Below, piece by piece: positions 25,893-35,600 of a DNA stretch of 36,127 nt; the stretch's first letter is position 1, and every line of letters starts with the position of its first letter. The DNA comes from Candidatus Uhrbacteria bacterium (lineage in GTDB: Bacteria; Patescibacteriota; Patescibacteriia; JACQRZ01): contig JACQSB010000005.1 of NCBI GenBank assembly GCA_016206175.1, positions 1-36,127 on the forward strand, given 5' to 3'. Position numbers and translations under genes: made by a program. Under the pieces are notes generated by a model, which was given only the letters and a program-made list of their open reading frames with translations, did not search any database and was not told where the DNA came from.

Positions 25893-27610
25893 GCCGTATG
25901 AAGCAGACAAAAAAAACAAAGAAATCAAAAAATATCATAGGGATCGACATCGCAGACCATACGTTATCGCTTGTTGAGCTCGAAAAAAATAGAAACCATC
26001 CTCACATCACGTCTGTTACGCGGGTAAGCATACCTTCCGGCATTGTCGTACGAGGGAGGATACGCGATGCCGAAAAACTTCAGGAATTATTTGAATACGC
26101 GATTTCAGCTGCGCATCCTGCGCCGATGGTGTCTCGAAATGCGATCATGGGAATACCCGACAGCCAATTATACACGCATCTTGCGCGTCTGCCTGCAAAA
26201 AAAGATAGTGAATTCGAAGAAGTTGCGCGATCAGAAGCTTTCAATACATTCCCCATCGAGAAACGCGATCTAGTATATTCCTATCGTTCGGTATCCCATA
26301 CCACCGATGGTGCAGACACGGTATTTATTGCTACATCCAAAGAGGTTCTGCGCGAATGGGATTTATTTTTTCGGCGGATAGGCATTTCAGTATTATTTTA
26401 TGACAGCGAAGTTCTCGCGACCGCGCGCGGGTTAGTGGCACACGGAGGCGATAACGCATTTTGTCTTGTGGATATTGGCGCTGCCACCACCACTGTTTCT
26501 GTATTTGATGTGATAGGCATTCGGTATGTGTATTCAATCGAACACGCGGGAAGCGCATTAACAGAAGGCATTGCAAAACTGGAAAGCCTGCCGTTTGATG
26601 AGGCGCAAAAGAGAAAACACGAACTGGATCTTGCTGATATTCCAACGAGCCTTGCAGCGATCCTTCCATCATTTTTTGATCCCATCCTCAAAGAAATAGA
26701 TACGGCAATCAAATACGTATCGCAAAGCTATAACGTTTCTGTTGCAAAAATCATTCTTGTTGGCGGAACAGCTGCCTTGAAAGGGTTGCCGGAATACATC
26801 AGCAAGCATACTGGCATCGATACCGAGCGAGGTGTTTCTATCATTACGAATGCAGAGCAGAGTCGTGTGCAACGCGAGGAGCCAAGCATTGAATCGATCG
26901 GATTAGCGTTATACGGACTCAATCAAAAAGAATACGAGAACTCTCCAAATCTGATTTCTCCTCCGGAAGATACGGCGCAAGGCGAGGTTGTCGCGAAGAA
27001 AGGCGCGCCGCAAGCATATGATGCAAGCGTTGAAAAAATGAAGGAGTTTCGTGACATCAGAAAAGAACAAAAACGCATGCGTAATCAGATTATGACGTTA
27101 GTGGTTGTTTTGGTTGTTGGCACGGCGTTGCTTATGGCAGCGTTTTGGTATCAGCGGCAAGAGCAGGAGCGAAAAGAACAAGCGCTACGCAAGGCGATCC
27201 CGCAATACACGTATCAGCAAACAGCGCAGATGCTCATACCAATTAGCATCCAGGGCTCGGCAGAAGGTATGGCATCGGGTAGTCTGTCTCGGATATCGGT
27301 GCCGGAGGATACGGTTGTCAATGATGCGATACGAGCTGATGCCGAAGTGAACTTGCGCCGCCAACTGCAGGCAGGGCAAGATTATTGGAACAAGCCGTTT
27401 GATCCGCCATTGTCGTTTCTCGTATTTAACAAAAATGAAGTTCGCTTACTTGCCAATGCTATGATTGCCCAACGCGCGGGTACAGCGATACCCTATGATG
27501 TAGGGTATATCGAATATCTAGATGCCGAAAAATCGGAGGATACACCGGTATTTTTTCTGACTGTACGGGCATCCATTAGCGCGCAAGCGCCCCTGCAGGG
27601 TCTGGAATGA
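25877..27610 (+). CDS. pilM: PilM-PilN-like fusion protein
   Basis: Residues 19-350 form an actin-like PilM ATPase domain: IIGIDIADHTLSLVEL (phosphate 1), VDIGAATTTVSVF (phosphate 2) and ILVGGTAALKGLPEY (adenosine motif). In most bacteria PilM stays cytoplasmic and binds the short N-tail of membrane protein PilN. Here the chain continues through a charged linker to one transmembrane helix at about 404-424 (MTLVVVLVVGTALLMAAFWY) and an outside domain of about 150 residues. I infer that this part replaces PilN. No separate pilN or pilO is present. Start is uncertain: ATG 25877 overlaps the previous gene; ATG 25898 would not. Confidence 0.85.
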   Translation: MARNIGRMKQTKKTKKSKNIIGIDIADHTLSLVELEKNRNHPHITSVTRVSIPSGIVVRGRIRDAEKLQELFEYAISAAHPAPMVSRNAIMGIPDSQLYTHLARLPAKKDSEFEEVARSEAFNTFPIEKRDLVYSYRSVSHTTDGADTVFIATSKEVLREWDLFFRRIGISVLFYDSEVLATARGLVAHGGDNAFCLVDIGAATTTVSVFDVIGIRYVYSIEHAGSALTEGIAKLESLPFDEAQKRKHELDLADIPTSLAAILPSFFDPILKEIDTAIKYVSQSYNVSVAKIILVGGTAALKGLPEYISKHTGIDTERGVSIITNAEQSRVQREEPSIESIGLALYGLNQKEYENSPNLISPPEDTAQGEVVAKKGAPQAYDASVEKMKEFRDIRKEQKRMRNQIMTLVVVLVVGTALLMAAFWYQRQEQERKEQALRKAIPQYTYQQTAQMLIPISIQGSAEGMASGSLSRISVPEDTVVNDAIRADAEVNLRRQLQAGQDYWNKPFDPPLSFLVFNKNEVRLLANAMIAQRAGTAIPYDVGYIEYLDAEKSEDTPVFFLTVRASISAQAPLQGLE

Positions 27611-27636
27611 CGTTTACGACATATCCACAAGCCGTC

Positions 27637-27665
27637 ATGACATGCCATGGGGAATGTGGTATAAT
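27637..27665 (+). promoter_or_regulatory. Strong promoter of the major pilin
   Basis: ATGACA, a 17-base spacer and a perfect TATAAT with an extended TG-G. This is the best promoter in the window and gives a start near 27672. It shows that the pilin is transcribed independently of the assembly genes, as expected for a highly expressed subunit. Confidence 0.75.
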
Positions 27666-27670
27666 TATTA

Positions 27671-27693
27671 GTGAGAAAAGAGAAGTTTCTCAC
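27671..27693. promoter_or_regulatory. Hairpin at the 5' end of pilin mRNA
   Basis: GTGAGAAA and TTTCTCAC pair perfectly around a 7-base loop. It starts within a base or two of the predicted transcription start, so it would cap the mRNA 5' end and could protect it from decay. An alternative is a weak terminator for pilM readthrough, since an AT-rich stretch follows. Confidence 0.55.
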
Positions 27694-27738
27694 ATTATTT
27701 GATTTTGTATTATTTTTAATCATTACCTGCGAAATCCT

Positions 27739-28263
27739 ATGAATAGAATGAAAATGCAAGGATCACGCTGTACAAAGGGTTTTACCCTTATTGAGTTGCT
27801 GATCACAATTGCGGTAATCGCGATTTTAGCGGCAGTGGCTTTTGTTGCGTTAAATCCATTGCAGCGTTTCCAAGACACACGTGATGCGCGCCGCGCATCT
27901 GATGTTGCGGCTGTTCTGTCTGCTGCTAAGACGCATCAAGTCGATAATGACGGTGCCTACCTTGCCGCGATCTCCGGACTGACTGCCGGGCAAGTCTATA
28001 TGATTAACGATGGCTCGGCAGCAACTGGCTGCGATGATAACAATGCGCAGTGTGATACGGCTGTGACAAATGATACAGCGTGTGCCAACTTGAGCGGACT
28101 GGTGACAGGAGGGTATCTTGCCTCGGTTCCGATGAGCCCGAATGGCGCGGGTACCTGGACTGCGGCACGATCTGGCTACACGATATCGCGATCAGCAACG
28201 AACGTACTTACGGTGCGTGCCTGTGAATCGGAAAACACAACCGAGATTTTCTCCTCACGATAG
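27739..28263 (+). CDS. Major type IV pilin
   Basis: A 174-aa prepilin with leader ending CTKG^FTLIELLITIAVIAILAAV, a textbook class III signal with Gly -1 and Glu +5. The helix continues to ALNPLQRFQDTRDARRASDV, a motif I know from pilins of small-genome bacteria. The C-terminal domain has cysteines (CDDNNAQC, TACANL, RACES) that could form disulfides. It has its own strong promoter, a leader hairpin and a strong terminator, so it is probably the main pilus subunit. Whether translation begins at ATG 27739 or 27748 is not settled; both give the same mature protein. Confidence 0.9.
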   Translation: MNRMKMQGSRCTKGFTLIELLITIAVIAILAAVAFVALNPLQRFQDTRDARRASDVAAVLSAAKTHQVDNDGAYLAAISGLTAGQVYMINDGSAATGCDDNNAQCDTAVTNDTACANLSGLVTGGYLASVPMSPNGAGTWTAARSGYTISRSATNVLTVRACESENTTEIFSSR

Positions 28264-28283
28264 TTGAGCTGAAAAGATAAACT

Positions 28284-28316
28284 AAGAATAAGCCCCCACC
28301 ATGGGGGCTTATTCTT
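28284..28316 (+). terminator. Terminator after the major pilin
   Basis: A perfect 15-base stem (AAGAATAAGCCCCCA with its complement) around a 3-base loop, 20 bases after the pilin stop. The 3' arm ends TTATTCTT. The structure is nearly symmetric, so it could also work from the other strand. Confidence 0.88.
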
Positions 28317-28343
28317 GACAAATAGGAAAGAATCCTGTAATAT
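28315..28343 (+). promoter_or_regulatory. Promoter of the RNA-binding protein gene
   Basis: A perfect TTGACA, a 17-base spacer and TAATAT. The first two bases of the -35 are the last two bases of the pilin terminator stem. The predicted start is near 28350, giving a leader of about 157 bases. Confidence 0.65.
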
Positions 28344-28349
28344 CCCATC

Positions 28350-28506
28350 ATCTAAGTCAAGTAGTAAGTTTCCTACGTGTTATCAAATATCCAAGGTATT
28401 TCCGAGGAGGTCGCCAAAGACAGGGTTTCCTTTCGATGGTCAGACAAGAGAGACAGTATGAAACGACGAAAGGTCGTGCTACAAAGTAATTGAAATCATC
28501 GAAACA
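28350..28506 (+). promoter_or_regulatory. Long structured leader of the RNA-binding protein gene
   Basis: The longest untranslated leader in the window. It holds an unused GAGGAGG at 28404-28410, a hairpin ACGAC-GAAAG-GTCGT at 28463-28477, and a possible 17-codon ORF (28436-28489). RNA-binding proteins often regulate their own mRNA through such leaders; that role is inference. No known riboswitch is recognisable. Confidence 0.45.
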
Positions 28507-28857
28507 ATGGCAAAGAAACTCTACGTTGGCGGACTTCCGTACACAACGACTGAAGACGAGTTGAAAGACGCGTTTTCACAGTCAGGTACGGTTGCATCGG
28601 CAACAATCATCAAAGATAAGTTTTCAGGCCGTTCCAAAGGTTTTGGATTCGTCGAATTTGAAAACGACGAAGAAGCCGACAAGGCTGTCGAACTGTGGAA
28701 TGGCAAGGAACTCGGCGGACGCCGTCTTACGGTAAACGAAGCGCGTCCGTTTCAGCCTCGTCCAGCAGGCGGCGGTCGATCATTCGGCGGCGGCGGTCGG
28801 GGCGGCTACGGCGGCGGCGGTCGGCAGAACTACGGTTCTGGCGGATACAGTTCCTAA
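28507..28857 (+). CDS. RRM RNA-binding protein with glycine-rich tail
   Basis: A 116-aa protein with one RNA recognition motif at residues 3-80. RNP2 is LYVGGL and RNP1 is KGFGFVEF, both with the RNA-stacking aromatics. The tail from about residue 86 is rich in Gly, Arg and Tyr (GGGGRGGYGGGG), as in cyanobacterial Rbp and plant glycine-rich RNA-binding proteins. The usual role is RNA chaperoning or stress response, often cold-induced. It has its own promoter, long leader and terminator, so it is monocistronic. Confidence 0.94.
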   Translation: MAKKLYVGGLPYTTTEDELKDAFSQSGTVASATIIKDKFSGRSKGFGFVEFENDEEADKAVELWNGKELGGRRLTVNEARPFQPRPAGGGRSFGGGGRGGYGGGGRQNYGSGGYSS

Positions 28858-28903
28858 ATTTAGGATATCGATCCACGGTAACCTCTTTAGTTGAGGTGAA
28901 CCA

Positions 28904-28936
28904 AATAAAAGCGTCCACACCCTGGGCGTTTTTATT
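28904..28936 (+). terminator. Terminator after the RNA-binding protein
   Basis: AATAAAAGCGTCC pairs with GGGCGTTTTTATT through 13 positions, two of them G-U wobbles, around a 7-base loop. The 3' arm contains the T run. A smaller hairpin (ACCTC, GAGGT) lies just upstream. Confidence 0.8.
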
Positions 28937-28942
28937 ATTCTA

Positions 28943-28951
28943 TGTTAGAAT
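28943..28951 (+). promoter_or_regulatory. Extended -10 before UMP kinase
   Basis: TG-T-TAGAAT ends 8 bases before the ATG at 28959, so the predicted transcript would begin at or next to the start codon, i.e. a leaderless mRNA. No -35 match is seen. It sits between the terminator at 28936 and the gene, where a promoter is needed. Confidence 0.4.
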
Positions 28952-28958
28952 GCTTTTT

Positions 28959-29648
28959 ATGAAATCTGAAACAATCCTTCTTTCGGTAGGTGGCTCGCTC
29001 GTTGTGCCTGATGGCGTTGACATTGCATTTTTGAAAAACTTGCGATTACTCGTAGCGCGCCATATCCGCAATGGCAAACGGTTTGCAGTGAGCGTAGGAG
29101 GCGGTTCGACCTGCCGTACGTATCAAGATGCAGCACGTGCCGTGATGCCAAAAACATCACAGCTCGAACTCGATTGGATCGGTATACGGTCAACGGAGCT
29201 GAATGCCTACCTTGTGAAAGTAATCATGGACGAGCTCGCGCATCATGAGGTGATTTCCAATCCCACCAAAAAAATACGTCTCGATAAGCCGGTCGCAGTA
29301 GTAGCAGGATGGAAGCCGGGCTGCAGCACTGACATGGATACCGTGCTTCTTGCCAAGAACTTAGGCATTAAGCGTATCGCAAACCTTACGAATATTGATT
29401 TTGTATACGATAAAGACCCGCGGATACATACTGATGCAAAGCCGCTTCGCGATATTACCTGGAAAGCGTTTCGTGCGATATTACCTCCGCAATGGAAACC
29501 AGGGCTCCACTCGCCATTTGATCCTGTCGCATCAAAGCTCGCGCAAAAACTCGGATTGACCGTTGCCATCATGAACGGTAACGATTTTGCCAATTTGAAC
29601 AAGTATATTACAGGAAAGCCGTTCGTTGGAACCGTGATCCACTCGTAA
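28959..29648 (+). CDS. pyrH: UMP kinase, archaeal type
   Basis: An amino-acid-kinase fold protein of 229 aa that phosphorylates UMP to UDP. LLSVGGSLVVP is the phosphate loop, SVGGGSTCRTYQDA the second glycine loop, and IANLTNIDFVYDKDPR the signature that separates UMP kinases from carbamate and acetylglutamate kinases. The sequence is closer to the archaeal PyrH group than to the 240-aa bacterial hexamer, as is common in CPR genomes in my knowledge. The track ORF extends 88 residues upstream through the terminator and antisense-like frame of the RRM gene, which is not plausible. It ends 5 bases from the convergent giant gene. Confidence 0.88.
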   Translation: MKSETILLSVGGSLVVPDGVDIAFLKNLRLLVARHIRNGKRFAVSVGGGSTCRTYQDAARAVMPKTSQLELDWIGIRSTELNAYLVKVIMDELAHHEVISNPTKKIRLDKPVAVVAGWKPGCSTDMDTVLLAKNLGIKRIANLTNIDFVYDKDPRIHTDAKPLRDITWKAFRAILPPQWKPGLHSPFDPVASKLAQKLGLTVAIMNGNDFANLNKYITGKPFVGTVIHS

Positions 29649-29657
29649 TAGTATTAC
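29645..29657. other. Symmetric convergent gene junction
   Basis: GTAATA-G-TATTAC contains the TAA stop of UMP kinase on one strand and the TAA stop of the giant protein on the other. It is too short and AT-rich to be a good terminator, and no other one is visible here. Confidence 0.4.
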
Positions 29658-32600
29658 AGCTTCACGACCTCAAGTTTTGCAAGGTCGGCATTGCTGATGC
29701 CAAGGCCTTTTTCACGCATGATGGCAAACGCGTCTGACGGCCGTCCGAGATAGTATGCCTTCTTATCTTTCGGATAGACATAGTGCGCACGGCCCTTTGT
29801 ATCTATGTCAATGAGAATCTTTCCCACTACATTAGCAGGGTATTCCATATAGCCTTTTAGAAAGCTGTTTTTTACCCCGAGCCCCAATTTGCGCATGACA
29901 GCAAATGCGTCGGCTGGCCGTCCGAGAGAATATGCCTTACTGTCTACCGGATAGATATAGTAAGCCTCACCATGCGATTGCGTCTGCAATACAATCATTC
30001 CTTTGAGCCGGTCAGCAAATGATAGCGTTTTTGCCGTTATTGGTGATGCACTTTTTTTAGCTGCAAGTGTTTTAACTGCTACCTGATCCATATTGGTGGA
30101 CTCGTTGTTATATTGATCCACGCTACGGACAGTGTAGTAGTATGTTTTTGATGCACTTACCGTCTCATCGGTTGCCTTGGTTTCCGTCGTTGATGATATC
30201 ACGAGTTTGCCGAGATCACCTTTTGTTGATGAGCGGTACACTTTGCTGTAGCTAACAGTGCTTGCAATATCTTTCGCATAACTCCAAGCAAGCGATACAG
30301 CCCCCGTTGACGCCACTGAAGCAGAGACGGTTTGCGGGATCGAGCGCGTCTCTGTCTGTGTGGAAGCGATCAGAGCAAACTTCGTCAGATGCGCAAGCGT
30401 GCCGGTAATCGTATGGTCAGCTTCATTGACAACTGCATTTTGCACTGGTTGCCAGCTGTAGCGTGCTTCATCCCAGAATTGGAGAGACAGATCGGTCGGC
30501 GTGAGACCAAGACGTTTTAATTCTGTCGGCTCATACGGTATAGCTACGGTGATATCCGAATTAAAGGATGATATGTCTCTTCCTTGTGCAGAGCGGACAT
30601 CAACATCATATCCGAGCCCAACAACTCGTGAGGAACCTTGGGAAGGTGTCACAACCTGTGGCGTTATCGAGAGCGCAACGGCGCCGCCCGTGCCTGCCGA
30701 GCCCGGAGGGAGCGAGACTTTTACCCCTTCGCTGTTGCTGACTACTGCGAGCTGGTCAGCATCTGCCGTTGCCGTCACGGGGTCGGGGAGCCGTACATCG
30801 AGTGATGCAAGGCTGATATTTTGCGTGATTTTTTCTTCTGTTCCGATCGGCAACGTGAACTCCGAGCTTTTATATGCCACCCGATCTTTTTCTGACATTG
30901 CGGCGATATGCCATACATCGTTTGCCGCGACTTTCAATTTGTATCTGCCGTCATCATCAGCATATCCATCGGTATAGCCACCCTTATCCGACCATGCCCA
31001 GATGAACGCCCACGATGGCGATCCATCAATCATCGCAGTGCCGCTCAATGTGACGTTGATCGGGCGGAACACAAGCGTGACATCTTTTGTCTCGCCTGCA
31101 GCAGCAGACACTTTTTGTTCCACCGGGTTTGCATAGCCAAGTGAAGGAGGCAAGAAGGATCGGATGTAGTAGGCGGTATCCGGTCTTACCTTAAAGTTAA
31201 ATTTGCCGTCTTGATCCGTGTAGTCGCCATTGAGGTAGGATAATTGTTTTGCGGTTTCCTTGGAGAAGAACGCAAAACTCTTCGTGGAAATCCCAATCCA
31301 TATATTCTGTACCGGTTTTCCTTCCGTATCGATCGCTCTGCCATTTAGGTTAGCATTTGCGCGATAGGCCTTTAGCTCAGCAGAACGATCTTGTCCCGGC
31401 TGCACTGTCATCTTTATGCCGCGCATTTGCTGAGGCTTCAGGTAGGTGCCCGATGGATCACTGATGTCATAGTCTATATACCAATCTCCGGGCGGGAGAC
31501 TCATCTTGAATGTGCCCTTAGTCGTATCAACGTCAGCAGAATACCACGCGCCATTTTTGCCCGCGGTAAAGACCTTGAACGGTACGCCGGTCACCAATGA
31601 TCCGCGCTCATCTACCAGCCTGCCTGAAATGCTTGACGCTTTTGCCGAAACTGTAAAATTTACTTGTTTCCGTTCGCCGGTTGCAAGCGCAACAGAAACA
31701 GCATTCTCCGGTACATACGTTGAGTTTGGCAACGTTTCAAGAGTTAAGATGTATTCTCCGGCAGGCACGCGCAAAGTAAACTCACCATTCTGCACCGGAG
31801 CGCCTTGGGGCAAACGCGTTCCGGATTTCTGCTGCACGGAGACAAAGCCGTAAAATCCGGTGATAATCGCGCCTTCCGGTGTACGGATGTTCCCCGATAC
31901 AAAAGCATCAGATGCTGAAATAGCGAAATCAACAGTCACTGGTTCAGCCCCCGACACTCTGACAATACGCGGTGGCCCTTGCATACTGTAGCCTGACTCC
32001 GGATCTAGTATTACGCTCACCGTCCATTCGCCAGCGGACACCTTTAGGAAGTATTTGCCATTGTCGTCTGTGGCGCCAAAGATTGACTCTCCGGTGGATG
32101 ATTTCCATGCGCCGACTTTCACTCTGCCAAGCGGCATATTTTTATCATCTCTCACCGTCCCTTGGATCACGCGGTTGGTGGTGAGGAGTGTTATTGTTTC
32201 AAGGTCTTTTGATTCTCCATCCGCAAGAGTGATTGTTCTGGGGGGCGGGGGAGTGATGCCGATATTTTGCGTAAGCAATTCGACTACCACCGTATATGAG
32301 CCAGCTGGCACGGGTACCTCAAACCTTCCATCCGCGTCATTCGATATGCTGAATGGCGGCATTTCGGAACGCCCTGTTAGTCGAACGGATACCGACCCCA
32401 CGGGTAGTGCAAGTCCATCTTCGCGCGCAACGCGACCGAATACTTTTGTCGCACTAATGCGGCTAACTGTGAAGTCAACTTGCTTGATCGGCGTTGCAAC
32501 GTCTCCAACAACTACTTCTTTTGGCGGTCCGGACCAATACCAATTTGATCCACCGAAATAAGTATTTGACGCCGGTATAAAGCCGCTGTTTGATTGCGGA

Positions 32601-35600
32601 TTGGCTGTACCTGACGTGAATGGTACAGAACCGCCTCCAGTGGCGGAGGTTGTGAGTGTCTGACACGGGCTTTGGGGTGCTTCGGAGTAAACATCGTAAT
32701 AGTTGCGCGCTGAACGGGATTGCAGCGATAGCATCCATGTGCCTGGCGCTAGGCTCATGCAATACGAACCAGTACTGTCAGTGTAAGCAGACACAGAGCC
32801 CGGACCATCTTTGCGCCAGGCCTCCACAACAGCGTCAGTCACAGGAGTATTATCAGGGTAGCGTATGAACCCTTTGACCGTGAATTGCGATACCGATAGT
32901 GTAAAGTTTTGTTCTCTTGTTTCTGTAGCGCTCAACCCGATCGTAACTTGTTCTGACGAGCGCATACCCTGCTGTCGCGGCGATGGGTGAGCTTGCACGA
33001 TGTAGGTGTTGGCGGCGAGATTGCGGAAGCTGTATTCGCCAAACGCCGTTGTCGTTATAGTCGTGAAGTAGGTGTATGACGCATTGGAGAGCGATACCGT
33101 CGCGTTTGGAACGGGCGTTCCACGAGAGTCGCTTACGATTCCTTTTACCACGCCTGAACCGACAGCAGTGCTTGATTGTGTTGTAAAAGTGTAAGAGTAA
33201 TTGTTTGCGATTGTTTCACCACTTGATGATTTGATTCCTCCCCGTATGGTCACTTCGTACGTCGTATCTGACTGGAGTGCGTCAAATAGTTGGAATCCAA
33301 TACCATACGGATATGTTTGGATAGTTCCATTGAGCGGAGTTGCAGCACCGATGGGCCGTACGGTGATGGTATCTTTTGTGACGGAGGACGAGAGCAATGT
33401 TTTATTCAGCTCTACGCCGATATTTTTATTCGTCACCGGTACTGTCTTGTCTCCCGGTCTCGGCCAGAGCGTTTCGGTTTTGATCCCAAACGGTAATGAA
33501 ACAGACGATTGTTTGGTCTGGAATGAATATGCGGCGGACGATGCAGTATTGCCGCTCGAGTCTTTTGAAGTAACGGTAAAATAGTATGTCGTATTCGGTG
33601 TGAGGCCGGTAAGCTGGATTGAATGGTTGCTCGTGTAGGTACCCGGCGTGGATTCAGCCGCGCTTCCGTACGACTGCGATATGCCGTAATCAACACGTGA
33701 TGTCGCTGGCCTGTTTGTCTGCCAGCCGATCCAGATTGAGTTTCCGTCATCCGATGAACCGGCAGGATTTACATTATAGACGGTAAGCGGTTCGGTGACG
33801 GGATTTGGCGGGATGACTGTCTGGAGTGGCAGGGTGACATTTTGCCGCATCGTTGAGCCGCTAGTAAGCACTACACCCGATATGCGAGAAACACTCCCGA
33901 GATCAGTGCGTGTCGAAGGAGGCGATACACCCATTTCGTATGTACCGGCAGGAATGCCAGGGAAGGCATATTCGCCTTGTGCGTTTGTCATGCCGCTTGC
34001 CCAATAGCTCATGATAGCCGGAACAGGCATGCCCGGCGTAGCAGTATACGACGGAGTGCTTAGCCCAACCGTTGCGCCTTGAAGGGCTGTGCCGTCAGGC
34101 GCTTTTACTACCGCAACGAGATATGCGTCGCCGGGAGGGAATGTATTATTGATAGGTAGATTTGTCGGTTGTGTTGATGCTGACAATGTTTTGAATTGCA
34201 GCTGTGATGAAGGAGCTGATATCACCCCGTCAGTATTTTTTACATACGCTCGAGCGTAATAAATCGTGTCTGGTGCAAGCCCTCGCAATTCAATCGAAGG
34301 CGTAGCAGTTGTAGTGGATGAGAAAGGTGACACAGTGCCGTACTGCGGCGTTGTGCCGTACTCTACTTTCATGGTCACTTGCTGATTTGATGTGCCTTCG
34401 ATCTTTGCTCCGTCACGGAAAATCTCTGCAATCCTGACATTTGACAGCGTGGGTGTGTTCGAAGCCGTCGGCGGAGTGGATGTGGATTGCGTGTCAGAAA
34501 GAGTTGTAAAGGAAAAGTTTGGCTGCGTCGTTGATAATCCCGTTTCATTTGTCGCCACGATTTGATACGTATACGCAGTTCCTTTTGTGAGGTTTGGAAG
34601 ATAGATGCCAATACTTTTAAGATTATCTTTTGAGACGGTGATTTCCGGACTCGCAACAAGGACTCCACCGTCAAGCTTGTATTCAACTTTTGCTTTGCCG
34701 GGCTCATCAAGTTCAAAAGAGATAATGGCTGAAGTCTGGCTGATGTTTGTTGCCCGTACATTGCTGACCACCGGCGGTGTGGTGTCCGGTTGGGCTGTTG
34801 AGTCGGTAAAGGTGGTGTTCAATGAGGAAGCAAGGCCGCCAGCATCGTATGCGCGGATGGCGATGTAGTATGTCTTGCCGGCAGTTAAGCCATTTAAGGT
34901 ATATGACTGCATGGTGCCGCCAGCGACAGGAGTGGGAGGTGCAGGATTGGTGGCGACAAGCGATGATTGCCAGTCAGACTCCGTTTCAATCGGGGTAAGT
35001 TTGTAGCGAATTTCATATCGCGCGGCTGGTTGGGGAGTTGAGCTGATGCCGGGATCCCATGGCGCGGTCCATGAAAAAGCGATTGATGTTGTTGTCACCG
35101 TATCAATTTTTAACCCTGTGATTTGTGCTGGAGGAAATGTGTCTGTGGGGGCTGCGGCAGTTTTAATATCCCAGATACCGGGAAGGGTTGATGCATTTCC
35201 TGTAGCATCATACGAAAGCACGCCAAAACGATACGTGGTATTTGTTTCCAGTCCCGAAATTGTCAATGATTGCGTGACACCCATGGATGCCGGCAATGTC
35301 GGAACAAACGAAAGCTGTGTAGCAGCGATTTCAGGCGCGCTATTCCAAAAGCCGCCATCCGATGGGCTTTGAAATAATGTGCCGCCGTGTTTTTGGTACT
35401 TCACTTGATAGCGCGCAGGACCCGCGCCTGCATTCCAGCCGTCATCTCCCGGTGTTTTCCAGTTAAACGTCACCGTGTCATGCGTTACGGTTACCGTAGC
35501 CGCAGAGCCGAGATTAGCTTTGCCATCGGCTACATTGCCAGGTGCTACCGTATCTGATGCCGGTGTTGCAAAGACGTAATTTGAAGATGAGACGCCATTG

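Noticed and set aside
28436-28489. 17-codon ORF in the RRM leader as a real gene
   Set aside because: The GAGGAGG is 26 bases from its ATG, too far, and the peptide has no recognisable feature; kept only as part of the leader observation.
28695-28958. N-terminal 88 residues of the 317-aa ORF
   Set aside because: It runs through the RRM gene in another frame and through a terminator; the kinase fold starts at ATG 28959.
29645-29657. GTAATA-G-TATTAC as a terminator between UMP kinase and the giant protein
   Set aside because: Six AT-rich pairs with a one-base loop cannot form a stable hairpin; it reflects two facing TAA stops.
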